Positions 1 to 11,500 of a stretch of 64,000 nt of DNA are shown here, piece after piece. Each line of letters opens with the position of its first letter. The first letter of the stretch is position 1. The stretch spans positions 9,095,505 through 9,159,504 of the forward strand of contig NC_064434.1 of NCBI RefSeq assembly GCF_023343835.1, read 5' to 3'. Source of the DNA: Lagopus muta. Its lineage: Eukaryota; Chordata; Aves; Galliformes; Phasianidae. Both the position numbers and the translations under genes were made by a program. Under the pieces are notes generated by a model, which saw only the letters and a program-made list of their open reading frames with translations, searched no databases and had not been told where the DNA came from.

Positions 1-671
1 ATACATTAATCAGTAAATGAAAAATATGGCATTTGTGGCTCCCTGCGCTGCAACCAGAGTGGAAGTACAGCAGGAAATGATTTGATGTGACTGTATGAGA
101 TGAAATGATGGCCTGGAAGGCAGATAGCAGATTACTAACCAGCACTTTGCTTTTGAGATAAGGAGGTGATAAATTCTGCCTATGTCCATTCTGTGGTGCC
201 TCACCCTATGGCACAAACTAAGCCTGGGCTGGCAGTTTTAATGAGAGCCAAAGGCACAAAGAGACTTAAGGGTCTTCCTGGGCTTTGAAGATTTAGTGAT
301 GTGGAAATTGCAAGTGAATCATACTCTACATCTTCTCAACAGTTCATCTCCTGTACAGTGAACTGTAATGTTTGCATAAGACAGGCTGTAAATGTAAAGG
401 CTGTTAAACCATCCAGTGAGCTCTCCAGGTGGACATGATTGTGGAAGCAGAACGAGCCATCTGGGCTACATCTATACAAGCAAATTAAATGTAGGACCAT
501 TCTTTGGTAGCAAGGTGGTTGATATGGACAAGCCTATGTGCAGATGCCTGAGCTCCCTTAGCCTCCAGAGCTGCTGACCAGAGTGCTGGATAGGAACGGT
601 CCCTGGCTTGTCTTAAAAACTGAATTGTCCAGGAACTGCTCAGCACAGTTCTAGGCTGAAAATCACATAAC

Positions 672-912
672 CATAGAATCACCAAAGTTGGAAAAGACCT
701 CCAAGATCATTCAGTCCAACCATCCACATATCATCAGTATTTCCCACTAAACCATGTCCCTTAGTACAACATCTAAATGTTCCTTGAACGCCTCCAGGGA
801 CGGTGACTCCACCACCTCCCTGGGCAGCCTGTGCCAGCTCCTGACCATCCTCACAGGGAAGTATTTCCTAATGTTCAACCTGAATCTCCACTGGCACAAC
901 TTGAGGCCATGA
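672..912 (-). mobile_element. CR1 LINE fragment (3' end)
   Basis: Read on the minus strand, this is the 3' part of a CR1 element. It begins (plus-strand left end) with CCATAGAATCACCAAAGTTGG, the complement of the CR1 tail, and continues through GACCTCCAAGATCATTCAGTCCAAC-type sequence. The minus-strand translation includes [20 protein letters not shown] and [20 protein letters not shown], the C-terminus of the CR1 ORF2 reverse transcriptase protein. The copy is 5'-truncated and decayed. The boundary on the 912 side is approximate. Confidence 0.9.
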
Positions 913-1304
913 AAACACATCAGGAATCCTTTTAATAAAGTCACAGCACTGACAGAGTGCCAGTCCTTGCTCCCAGGCATTGTTTGATTTACTAATGCTA
1001 ATGGTGCTCTGGAGATGCTAGAGACCAAGGCAGGTTAGCTGATGGGTTTCTGTGTTGAAAACCTAGATCATTCCTGCCTGTGCAGTCTTGCAGTCATTCT
1101 TTCAAAGCCTTATTCTAGCAAGGCTGGTGTGATTTTTAGGTATCTGATCACTAAAGGTATTTCTTTTGATGAAAGAGGTCCAGACAGGGTCTTCGTAAAG
1201 GGAATCGTTTCCACACAGGTGCTGAACAACAAGAGTAAGCACCAAAACCAAGCAGACCTTGGGCTCCTGTTTATATCCAATCAAATAAATGAACATGGAC
1301 TTAT

Positions 1305-1362
1305 GTCCATGATATATGATTATTGTCCATGATATATGATATATGATTCTGTGATTCTATGA
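1305..1362 (+). repeat. 20-bp tandem duplication ending in a CR1-like tail
   Basis: GTCCATGATATATGAT occurs at 1305-1320 and again at 1325-1340 (period 20), followed by ATATGATTCTGTGATTCTATG, which resembles the CR1 3' terminal repeat. The body of a CR1 copy is not recognisable to its left. Confidence 0.5.
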
Positions 1363-1546
1363 TAAATACCTCCAGAGCTTACCTGGTGGGAGTGATGAAA
1401 ACCAAGGTAAACAACAGCTTAGGTTAAGCATGGTGAAGAAGTACATGAAAAAAATGGCAAGATATTTGGGAGTCTAGCTGTAAATGTGCTGTTGCTGACT
1501 GATCTTCACCTTCACCTTTGGGGAAATACTCTTTTCATTGCACATT

Positions 1547-1622
1547 GAAAAAGGGAGGAAGGGAGAAAGGAAGGAAAGGAAGGAGGGGAGGGAGGGAGGG
1601 AGGGAGGGAGGAAGGGAGGAAG
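1547..1622. repeat. purine (GGGA/GGAA)n microsatellite, G-rich
   Basis: An uninterrupted purine tract of about 76 bases. The core at about 1582-1612 is GGAGGGGAGGGAGGGAGGG-like with six or more runs of three or more G spaced by single A. Confidence 0.95.
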
Positions 1623-3569
1623 TCTGTAGTTTCTACTGCCATTTTTGAATAATATAGAATTATATACATATATATTTTGTATTGCATGGTTTCTTTTATT
1701 TTACTTTATTTTTAAATTGAGGCAAACCAGAAAACCTCATCTTTTCTTTCCAGCTGTCTACCATGAATTTTATCCATGATTTACATTGGTCTCCCAAATT
1801 TCAGAGACAGGGAATTTTAATTCTAGGACCACAACAGGGCAAGAGCCAGGTTATCTTTCATCAGGGATTACCTATGGTTTTTATTGGATTATTCCTGACA
1901 TGGGATCGTCATATTACAGGTTAACTGTTTAGAGGAGGGAAAAACATGAGGTATAATGAAGAACAGCAATATATCTCTCCTCCCTTCTTCCCAGAATAAA
2001 TTGATCCTCAGTTTAGGAGGTGTGTAGATTAGAAGGCTGCTTTGACAGGCTATCAACAGCCTTACCACATCATATAACAACAGTGAACTTTAAATCTAGC
2101 ATTTCTGTTACCTTTGAAACTCACACAGCATTCTGGACTTAATATAAAATCTCCTAGTGGTTTGCATCTGGGTTCTGTAATTGTCATCTGAAAACAAATA
2201 GTGGTAGAAATGATAAAGTGACCGATCATCTCACTGGAATCCTATTACTCCAGTGCAGTAATTAAATGATATTGTATTTCTCTCAATATGATCTAGGCTG
2301 AAAAAGTTTCATTTCAGCTTTTAAAATGTGTTTTCATAGCCAATTTCTTTTGTATGGAAGCACATTCCCTTGTCCTTGCTTCCCCCCGGCCCCTCCATTT
2401 TACTTGCTATACCCTATGCAGGGCTTTGATTTCTCCACATCCATGGATTACAAGCAGAGCATTTTGCCAGGGATCCAAAAGTTGGCGGATAATTCCCCTG
2501 AGACCTATAAACTCACTGCTGCAGGTCTGTTAGCTTGGGGGAGATGAAAAGAAAACCTGAGAGCTGCCAAGAATCACACCCAGCCAGGGCTGTGCTCCCA
2601 GCCAGAAGATAGACGGGACTCTGAGACAGCTTCCAGAGCTGGGTCCCAAAGGGTGAGACGCAGTACGGGGCTGCAGTCAGCACCAGCAACCTGTCATGGT
2701 TTATTGGTTAGATTTGAGTGCTCTCTAGTGGACAGAAGAATTAATCCAGAAACAAACAGCTCACCTTCCCTGAGCATTCATCGGGCTGTCTGTGGCATGG
2801 AGTCTGCAATACCCACAGGCTTATGCTGAATGTCTGGGCAGGGTCTTCTTGACTTTACTTCTTCCATGGGACATTCTTCCCATTGTGAAGGAAGCACATG
2901 CAGGAGTTTCTCCAGCTTGTGCAGCAAGAAAGAAGGGCAGATAGGTATGAAGACAGGAGAGTAGGAACAATTTTTGGTTCTTACGAGGGATTTAGTGGAA
3001 AGTTTGGGAAAATGATTATACCAACTCATTTACCAGCCACCACTGTATTACTGAACCATATGTTAAAAAGGTATCCCAAAATCATGAGATCTGTAAGGGT
3101 ACTGTAATGTAATTGTCATTGCCTATACTAGGTATCACAGTTCTGAGGTCTGAAAATAACTCACCACATTTTCATGTTATTTTTGTTACATAATAAAGTG
3201 TTTTTAATGCTGATGGTGAGACTGGAATAGCCACTTCACCAATGAAGCTGCTACATGATCTACTGAGGTTATAAGCATCTCTCCTTAAATTCTGTGTTTA
3301 AAATCTGCCTTTTCCATTACATTTGTATTGTGGAAAGCTCTTAATGTAGATTTTCAGGATGAGACCATATTTCAGCATGAGCTCCTCTTATATGGACACT
3401 TCTGAATGCTCATACATCTTCAACACAAATGAAGTTCCTTTATCCATCTACTGAGCTTAATTACTTCTCTCCTGTTCATTTTTCTCCACTTTCTAGAGGT
3501 CGTTGACTGAAATCATACTGGCCTCCTTTTCTTTGAATACTTTCTTCAGTTTGGAGCTGTCACTGAAAC

Positions 3570-3780
3570 ATAGAATCATTAAGGTTGGAAAAGACCTCTA
3601 AATTCATCTAGTCCAACTGTTCACCTACCACCAACACTGCCCACTGAACCATGTCCCTAAGCACTCCACCTACCCTTTCCTTAAACATCTCCTGGGTTGG
3701 CAACTTCCCTGCTTTCCTGGACTCCCTGTTCCAGCCTCTTCACTCTTTCTGAGAAGAAATTTTTCCTAATATCCAACCTG
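3570..3780 (-). mobile_element. CR1 LINE fragment (3' end)
   Basis: The left edge ATAGAATCATTAAGGTTGG and the following GACCTCTAAATTCATCTAGTCCAAC, ACTGCCCACTGAACCATGTCCC and TTCCTAATATCCAACCTG are the reverse complement of CR1 3' sequence. The copy is diverged and has no intact frame. Confidence 0.9.
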
Positions 3781-3803
3781 TCATATGAATGGATAAAAAT
3801 AAA

Positions 3804-3826
3804 TCAACCAACCAACCAACCAAACC
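3804..3826. repeat. (CAAC)n short tandem repeat
   Basis: About five CAAC units right after the truncated end of the CR1 fragment; the last unit is imperfect. Confidence 0.8.
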
Positions 3827-4189
3827 AGTCAATATTGAAGAGTTAAAAGGCAGAAAGAAAGACTAGTAGTCCAGAAGAAGGTAGTGCTTAAGGCTGAGAG
3901 AGTTTCTTCCTCTCTCCTTTGCTCACTCATAGATGAAGATAAGACACCCACGAGGTTGAGAGGAGCAGTTGAGGTTTCCCCAAATATTGGTAGGAAAACG
4001 TACTGTTAGTGATGCTACACTGTTACTGCTATTAATTCTTAGATTTGCTGTATATCCTTCTGCTGGCCTTTCCCAGCATGTCTCCAGCTGATGATCAAGA
4101 GCGTGAAGGAATCCCACTGCTACTGTGACTGATGGGTTGAGTGCTTGGTCTGAGCAACACTCACCCATGGCAACTTTTCTGCCAGGGGG

Positions 4190-4206
4190 AAAAAAAAAAA
4201 AAAAAA
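4190..4206. repeat. poly-A run (17 A)
   Basis: Seventeen consecutive A after GGGGG. No recognisable retrocopy sits upstream, so it is listed as a simple repeat. Confidence 0.9.
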
Positions 4207-4332
4207 GATAAAAAATGTCAGTTCAATGGCAGAAATTTTCTATGTAGCACCCAAAGTAGCATGGAAATGTTGCTTTTTTGCAAGAGGCCATAGGCACAAA
4301 GTGGAACACAGATGGGTTATGGGCTCTCTTGC

Positions 4333-4414
4333 CCTGGGTGCCCCTACTTGAGAAGGAGTTGTGCCAGATGGACCCAGGGGTCCCTGCCAACCTCCACCAT
4401 TCTGTGATTCTGTG
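4333..4414 (+). mobile_element. CR1 LINE 3' terminal fragment
   Basis: The sequence runs GGTGCCCCTACTTGAGAAGG, then a CCAGATGGACCCAGGGGTCC and CTGCCAACCTCCACCATTCTG stretch, ending in GTGATTCTGTG, the plus-orientation CR1 3' end. Only the last ~80 bases are convincing. Confidence 0.8.
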
Positions 4415-4724
4415 AAATTGTACTCCAAACTTTCGGAGATAAGTTCTTTGCTTCTGATAAAGGCAAGATAATTGTTCAGCTCCAGCAAACAGCTCTATGT
4501 ACATCATACAGCTTGCTTCTGTCAGATTTGAGGTTGTTTGTTTGTTTGTTTGTTTATGATTCTACAATTCTGTGATGCTTTTGATGGCATAGGATGTGCA
4601 GCCCATCACATCCCTGACTCCTTCAGCTGCCCATGTCTGGAACAAAAACACTAATCTTCCCCTGGGTGCTGCTTCTCCCTCTGGGCACCCAAAAGAGGTT
4701 TGATTTCCATTTCTCTTTCAGTAA

Positions 4725-5205
4725 GACACAAAGCTGAGAGGAGTGGCTGACACACCTGAAGGCTGTGCTGCCAGTCAGCGAGACCTGGACAGGCTGCAGA
4801 CTTGAGCTGAGAGGAACCTGATGAGGGTCAGTAAGAGCAAGTGTAGGGCAATGCATGTCAGGAGGAATAACCACATGCATCAGTACAGGTTGGGGGCTGA
4901 GCTGCTGGAAATGAGCTCTGTGATAAAGGACCCGGGTGTCATGGTTGGCTGTGAGCCAGCAGTGTGCAACTGTGGCCAAGAAAGAAAATGGTATCCTGGG
5001 GTGCATTAAGGGGAGCGTGGCCAGCAAATGGAGGGAGGAGATCCTCCCCCTCCTCTGCCCTGCTGAGGTAACATCTGGAGTGCTGCGTTCAGTTTTGGGC
5101 TCCTCAGTTCAAGAAGGATGGGGATCTCCTAGAGAGAGTCCATCAGACGGCCACAAAGATGATTTAGGGCCTGGAGCATCTCCTGTCCGAGGAAGGGCTG
5201 AAACC
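4725..5205 (+). mobile_element. CR1 LINE internal fragment (ORF2 region), 3'-truncated
   Basis: About 480 bases match the CR1 ORF2 C-terminal region in plus orientation. Recognisable anchors include GAGACCTGGACAGGCTG, AAGTGTAGGGCAATGC, AGGAGGAATAACC, CAGTACAGGTTGGGGGCTGA, AGCAGTGTGCAACTGTGGCC, ATCCTGGGGTGCATTAAG, GAGATCCTCCCCCTCC and GAGCATCTCCTGTCCGAGG. The frame is broken. The match stops just after GAGGAAGGGCTGA, so the element's own 3' end is missing. This is unusual because CR1 copies typically keep the 3' end and lose the 5' end. The tRNA gene starts about 80 bases further on. Confidence 0.93.
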
Positions 5206-5290
5206 CCCGCGGTGACACAGCTTAGGACTGCAAACCGGAGAGAAATTACTCCAGTTTCACTGCCAGCTACTCTGCGCGCCGGTGTAGTCG

Positions 5291-5301
5291 TGGCCGAGTG
5301 G
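5291..5301 (+). promoter_or_regulatory. Pol III A box
   Basis: TGGCCGAGTGG in the D arm of the tRNA-Ser gene matches the internal A-box consensus recognised by TFIIIC. Confidence 0.9.
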
Positions 5302-5343
5302 TTAAGGCGATGGACTAGAAATCCATTGGGGTCTCCCCGCGCA

Positions 5344-5354
5344 GGTTCGAATCC
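5344..5354 (+). promoter_or_regulatory. Pol III B box
   Basis: GGTTCGAATCC in the T arm is an exact match to the B-box consensus GGTTCGANTCC bound by TFIIIC. Confidence 0.95.
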
Positions 5355-5378
5355 TGCCGACTACGTGGCAACGCGTTC

Positions 5379-5382
5379 TTTT
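5379..5382 (+). terminator. Pol III terminator TTTT
   Basis: Four T residues (context TTCTTTTC) lie 13 bases after the tRNA discriminator base. This is the shortest effective vertebrate Pol III terminator, leaving a short 3' trailer. Confidence 0.75.
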
Positions 5383-5535
5383 CTCCCGACGCTTCCCAGC
5401 GCCCCTTTTGCACCGCAGCCGACACACATCCGGCCGGACCGCAGCCAGAGGGAGGCGGAACCCCGTGACGGCCGCTCAGCTGCCTTCAGCGGCCTCTGCT
5501 CCCGGGGCGGGCCGGAAGGAGCCCGATTCCCCGCC

Positions 5536-5576
5536 ATGCAGCACAGCGCGGCGCCCGCCGTGCTGGTCACCACCAG
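5536..5576 (+). CDS. HS1BP3: HS1BP3 coding exon 1
   Basis: Encodes residues 1-13 and two bases of codon 14 (starting MQHSAAPAVLV). The ATG has a G at -3 and sits inside a CpG island; the reading AVLVT matches the N-terminus of mammalian HS1BP3. The exon ends in CAG followed by a GTACCG donor at 5577. The 5' UTR must lie between the tRNA gene and 5535, but the transcription start cannot be placed by eye. The intron phase (two bases carried over) fits the first base of exon 2, giving Arg14. Confidence 0.9.
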
Positions 5577-8500
5577 GTACCGGCCGGGATGGGGCGGCTG
5601 GCGCTGGGAGGCGGCTGAGGGTGCGGTGGCTGAGGGCGCGGTTCCCCGGCCCTGGGGGGCTTGAGGCCGGCGCTGTCCTGCTGTCCTGCCAGGTTTTGTG
5701 GCGTTCCGCGGCCGGAAGAGCTCCGTGCTGTCATTACAGTCGTTGTAGCTGGGACTTCTAACAGCTTTGAAATAAAAAGCCTGGCTGTGGGCATGTCCTT
5801 ACCAGCTCCGTGTCTCCGATGCTGTGACTTTTACCGTGATGTTTTCATCGCAGTGCGTTGTGTGTGGTTGATGTTGGAAGCTAAATAAGGCCGTTCAGAA
5901 GGGTTTTTCTTTTATTTATATCACGAGTGAGAAGCAGATTAATTTATCATTCATCCTGTGTCTGTGGCCATGTTAAAAGAAGTCAGTCCGTCTCAACTAC
6001 CAGCAGACAGATCTATTACTGCTCTCACAACCTTGAGTAACCGCACATCTGTGGAGCGTTTCCTGTACCAGCAGATAGAGTAAAAATAAAACAAAGCAAC
6101 TCCAGAAAAGCAAAAGCCAGACAGGGCTTGCAAAAGGGATTAGGTAAAAAAAATGGGACTCTGCCCTTCTTTGTTGCTGTTGGATTTGCAGAGAACTCTG
6201 GAGAGGATCTCTTTCAAAAGGTTCTTCAGTTGAAGGTTCAGATTTTGCCTCCCTGGGAAAACTGGAGTTTCAAAAGCACTTGTCAAGGTTTGACATGACA
6301 CGTCAAGACTAGAAGGCAGCTCAGACAGACCATAGATGGCTTTAACTTGCTCAAGGGGCCCAGATTAACCAGATTTAAGGACATTCCTGATAGGTGTTTG
6401 TTTGATTTTCTTCAAGAAGCTCCATGGGTGGAAACAGCATGGCTGGCCCAGAAGTTTGCTCCAACATGTCTTTAATCTTTACTCTTGTTCCCTGGATGGC
6501 TCTTACAGACATAAAGTTGTCCCTGCATCCAGGCAAGTTCCTTATTCCTTTTCTGGCTTCTTTCAGCTCTTGTTTCTGCCTTCCTGGAGATGCCCAAAGA
6601 CAAAGGGGAGGTGGATAGGGCTTGAATGGTGACCAGAGCTTTGTTTCAGAGCAAGACGCAATGGGAGATCACAGCATCTTCTTTTCTGCCTTGCAGGGTA
6701 AAGCAGCGTTTGTTGGGACTATAATATTCAGAAGCAATATGTGTTATCTCATGTTGTGATAGATGATGTCTGTGCAGTGTTGTATTGCTGCGCTGTAGGG
6801 TCTGTCCTGTGCCCTGTTGAAACAGGAATACTGACTTTCTGGAGCTTTGAATTGGATCCTCAGAGAGGGTCATTTAAAAGTGTGTGCCGGTGCCTGAGCT
6901 GCGTGTGTATTTTCCTTCCTAGGCAAATTCAGAATGCACACACTGGGCTGGATTTATCAGTGCCGGAATACCAGGAGGTCCGTGGGAAGATGATGTCTGG
7001 CCACGTGGAGTACCACATTGTCGTCGTTACCCGACTGGCTGCCTTCAAGTCAGCAAAGCACAAACCTGAGGATGTTGTTCAATTTATGGTAAATGTTCAA
7101 TCGGTGCCATGTTAGCAATCTTTTTTTTTTTTTTCCTCTCTCTTTCAATCCACTTTGATTATTTTGGTTCTGGCATCAGCATCTGCACTTTTTAGATGTT
7201 TTGATGATAACTGTAATGTTAGAATGACAAATGTGGTTACCTGGTAGGCCATTAGCCTTAGTATATATAACTCATGCTCAATGAGACATAGCTGGTAAAT
7301 GGAAATGCACGCAGTCTGAACTGCAGATAAAGAAACATCTGTCAATGGTCTGAAAACATCCATGCTGAGGAGCAAGTCTCTGACATTTGTTGCACTCCTT
7401 AAGTGATAGACTATGGTAAAGTGCTGGCAAGAGAGACCGTTCTCTTCTCTTGTTCTGGAGGGAACGAGTGGTTCTCTCTCCTGCAGTGCTTCCTTCTTTC
7501 TGGCAATGGCAGTTGTCATGTGGCCATTCTGTAGTGACAGCTGGTCCTGGCTAAAAATGGTATTTGGGGGTTTCTTGCTTCGTACTAATTTACACCTGTT
7601 TCTTGAGTCTCTTGAGTTGCACAGCACTCATCAGTCATTGGTGAAGGACAGGGAAAGGGCGAGACAGGGGCAGATGAGAGAAGGGGATGTGGAATTGCTA
7701 TTTCTGCGTGGTATTGTCTGCTTATATTATGCACTATTTCCATGAAGCTCTGTGAACCTGACTAAACTCAAGGTTTTAAACTGGTTTTTGTTATCTGATG
7801 CTGTGCTTCACTTAGAAAAAGGAGTTGAAATCAGTTCTTCTACCCAGAGGAGCAGCAGACTTCCTACTGTGCTCCCCCTGCTTGCTGAGGTTATCCACTC
7901 CCATGGCTGTTCTCTCTGAGTAAGAATTGTCCGCACTCAGCTTTCTTCTCAAGTGAAGCGAACCTTTCTGATTTCTTCTCAGGTCAGAGCTCCTGACATT
8001 TTGTTCTTTATGAGGAAGAAAACTGTGGTGTAGCCTGATGGGAGTAACATTTGTCTCATCTGATACTTTTTTTTCAGCTGACTAAATCTGATATATAGTT
8101 TGGTATATGAAAGTAATTTAAAACTCCGAGCTGAGTGGTGAGAGAATGGATGCTTTGCGTCAGTTCATTCCAGTGAGTCTTCTGTATGTATTACTGGAAG
8201 GAGCAGAGGGATTCACCTGTCCTAGTTTCTCTCTCTGCAAGTTAGATATTTTAATCTGAGTCTATCACTGCTTTTGTGGTCACTGGGGAGAAGGGGAATG
8301 GGGTGACTCATCCTCTGGAAATGCCTCTACTATTTGACTGTAAAGGGAAGGCATTCTGCATGTTAGACAGCTGGGGTGGGGGGCTATGACTTCAGGCTAA
8401 AATGCTTGAGGCTCAACTGAGTTGCATGTCACTCACTCACTGTCTAGACTATCTGAGGTGCCCTGGGGTTTTTCAAAAAGCCCTCACAATGCTGTGAGTC

Positions 8501-11500
8501 GCCCATAGGTTTTGTGTGATATTTGGCTGCCCCACACACGCTTGGGTACCCCATAGCATCTCAGATGGCATAGATGCCTGTGTTTAGGCAGAGCAGTTTG
8601 TTTTCTGTGGTTAGATGTCTACATTTGACCAGTATTTTCCCACTGCAGCAATTGCGGTACTGTTGAGAAGAATACAGCAGAGCATCTATGATGTGGGTGA
8701 ACTGGGTTTGCCTACTGTGCATGGCTGGTAGCGCCTGAGATGCCTGTGTTGGGTGATGCACTTTGACATAGTATGTAAGGGCTTTCTTTTTTCCTCCTCC
8801 TTCCTCTGTTCCTTTCCCTTGTAAATTGGTGTTCCTTGTCTGACTGCTTTTCTGCCTGCTTCCAGTTGAAGTCAATGTCTTCTACCTTCTCATGCCCTAG
8901 GTGGCAGCAGTGAAACTCTCTGTGCTTTGGGCTACAAGCAGCTGCAGGCAGCCATGTGCTTGTACAGTATTTTTTGCACAAAAAACATCTTCATGTCCTC
9001 TGGGAAAAGATGGTGAGCAGGACAGAAGCATCCCCTAAGCTAGCTCTGAACTCAGTGCTGTAGTTTAGACCACAGTGGATCAAGATGTGTGAGGATTCTT
9101 TTACCAAAGCTAAACAAACAGCAGAAAGAGATTTCATATCTGACCTGGGGAGCTACTGTCCTTTGCTGTGGGTTTGAGCAATCCAGAGTTCTGTGTTCCT
9201 TGGCCATAATGGGACTGTGCAAAATCAGCATTTCACATAAAATATTTGTGAAGCATTAACAGAAGAAGAAATCCACATCCTGGCAACCTTCAGATCTACG
9301 TTCTGAGAAACAGAAGGGATTTTTTAATAATAAAAAAAAAAAGCCACGTGTAAAATACAGCAGATGGGTTGTAAAATTGCTTAACCTTGAGGTTATTTTT
9401 GGTAATTAAAGGAGAACTCAGCTGCATTTCTTTCAAAGGTCAGAATCCTGTTTTCCTACTGAAACAACAGAATTGGTTTTATCTTTGGTGCTGCATCAAG
9501 TAGCAAGTAGTCACTGCTGCAAAGGTAACCTTTAGTTACTGTCTACAGATGTTCCATTTCTGTGAGAAGAAAAGGCTTTGTTTATCTTAAACGCATTTCT
9601 TGTAGCCACACCTCACCTTCTTTAGTAATAAGCTTCTCTCTTCCCAGCCTAATTAAAAATCCACCCAACAGATAGTGCCTTCTCTTTCTATTTGTGCCTG
9701 GTTTAATTACTTCTTTTTTACAAGTACCATTTGTTAGTCAAGTTCTTTCTTTTTCCAGGCTGAGCAAATAAGTATTGGTGTTGGATGGGCACAACACATT
9801 TCGAGGAGAAATTTACTACAGAACTATCTCCCTCTCATAAAGCAAAGGAGTAAAAGCGTGTGGGTGTGTTTTTATTCTTGCCTGTTGTCATATATTGGCC
9901 TACTTTCTGTGAACCTTACTATCCCTGAGCTGGGGCTGCTATTTCCTGACCACACAGGTATGTTGGAAAGATAAATTCCTTCACGCTGTGACTTCTGTGA
10001 TGGTATAGCAGTAGGTTTAGCAGCTGTTAAGAGTTCGTGTTGATTAAAGAAGAAATACTATAGTGCTCCTTTTCTGCTGGGTGAAACAGGTGAGAAGAAT
10101 GAGCAGGTGGTCATGTAATTAAAATCTACTGTAATGCATAACCATGAGATCACCAAGCAGCATTAATTCCAGTATTGCTTACTTGGAAGTAAGCAAGTGA
10201 AAGCTCAGTTTGTGCTGTCCATGGCTTTTGATTCCTGTATCCAAACCTGCAGGATGTTTTAAGGGATAATACTGCTGTACTTCCATTTTCTGACAGTGTG
10301 AAGAAGTGGGCTTTTAAAAAGTACTCACAGATACATATTTCATGAAATACTGTGAAATTAAGTCGAGTCGTTAGTGTGCACTGGCTGGCCAAGGGGGCTG
10401 AGTTAGCTCTGTCAGAGGCCTCTGTTTTGCTGAAATCCTCACTGTAAATAGAGAGCATATGAAGACAAGTTTGAGGCATTAAAAGGAGCTCAGGGAAAGG
10501 AGACATTAAATCCCACTAATACTGAGTGGAATCAAATTCTCCTACGCACATCTGAGAGTCCCAGGCTCGTGTCCTACAGGCATCAGTGCGTACTTTGATG
10601 CGCGAGGTTTTTGTGGGGAGTTGGGTAAGGCACATGCATGAGATTTGAGGGATTAGCAGCAAACTACAATCTTTCACTTTGAACTTCCCGGTGGTTTTCT
10701 TAACTTTCTAGCTATATGTGATCATATTTGACTTACTTATCTGTTTCCTGGTGCAAAAAAACAAAAAGCCACTCCACTCATCCCTGTCTCTGCTTCAGCT
10801 CTAACTTGAATGTTAATTGTTACAGGCAGACAAGGTCCTGACCTGGCAAATACACACATGCTTTGCTGTATCTGTGTGATTAACCCTTTGGAAGTTAAGT
10901 AAGTTGAGCCTTTGATACTGCAATTTGACAGATCTCCCTTAAAGTCAGTGCACTTGAGCTGGCTTCAGCAGGTGGGGGCTTAGGGCAAAGGCAGGGAGGG
11001 GGAGGGGAAGAGGATAATTGCAGGATCCTGGAGGAATTACAGGTAATGTATGACAAATATTTTAACATCTATCAAATGGGATCTCGTTAACTGAATAGCA
11101 TCGATAAAACGGGCTTTAGAGCAACCTCTTGTTTTTTAACCTTGCATTTTGTACTATAGAATCCGTAGCCTCTTTTCAAAGGATTGGGAAGGGTAACCAG
11201 CAAAAGGAAGATTTAACTTGCTGCATGCCTTTCCCTTGGCAAATTGTCAGAAAACATAGACTTGTAAACCAGGGTTTGAAGCAGAGCCACTGGAGGCAGG
11301 GACTTGCTGGGCACAGCCTTGGGCTTAAGCGGGGAACGGTTTGGGCTGCAGGTTTCATATCCTGTGTGTGTGGTAGGTCATCCCAGCAGAGGGCATCCCC
11401 ACACTGCAGATGTTAGTCTGCATGATGTGTTGCAGGCTTTTGGGCATCGTGTTAGGAGGGATGATAATTAAGAGGGGAGAGAAATATGTTTGTATGTCTC

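Larger units (their letters stand above)
1..4700. other. intergenic region upstream of the tRNA/HS1BP3 island
   Basis: No coding exon or RNA gene is recognised here. The content is ordinary AT-rich sequence with three CR1 fragments, a purine microsatellite at 1547-1622, a short tandem duplication at 1305-1344, a CAAC repeat at 3804-3826 and a poly-A run at 4190-4206. The short open frames lack recognisable protein similarity apart from CR1 ORF2 remnants. Confidence 0.7.
5284..5365 (+). tRNA. tRNA-Ser (anticodon AGA)
   Basis: An 82-nt class II tRNA folds directly. The acceptor stem GTAGTCG (5284-5290) pairs perfectly with CGACTAC (5358-5364), with discriminator G at 5365. The anticodon stem ATGGA/TCCAT encloses the loop CTAGAAA, with anticodon AGA at 5317-5319 reading TCT serine codons (A34 is normally edited to inosine). 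A long variable arm with a GGGG/CCCC-type stem follows, as in serine tRNAs. The B box GGTTCGAATCC is perfect and the A box TGGCCGAGTGG fits the consensus. No intron is present. It looks intact and functional, with G as discriminator as required by seryl-tRNA synthetase. Confidence 0.98.
5260..5720. promoter_or_regulatory. CpG island: HS1BP3 promoter region shared with the tRNA gene
   Basis: GC content and CpG density jump between about 5260 and 5720 relative to both flanks, covering the tRNA gene, the presumed HS1BP3 5' UTR, exon 1 and the start of intron 1. ETS-type CCGGAAG motifs occur at 5512-5518 (24 bp before the ATG) and again at 5712-5718. There is no TATA box near the ATG. This fits a TATA-less housekeeping-type promoter; the exact start site is not visible. 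Confidence 0.8.

Noticed and set aside
747-1028. 93-codon minus-strand frame with a convincing protein sequence.
   Set aside because: It is the C-terminus of the CR1 ORF2 protein from a truncated LINE copy, not a host gene.
4936-5761. Plus-strand frames of 242 and 117 codons across the CpG island.
   Set aside because: They run through CR1 sequence, the tRNA gene and GC-rich promoter DNA where stops are rare; the real start is the HS1BP3 ATG at 5536.
7145-7627. 160-codon minus-strand frame just after HS1BP3 exon 2.
   Set aside because: No recognised similarity and antisense to an intron; likely chance.
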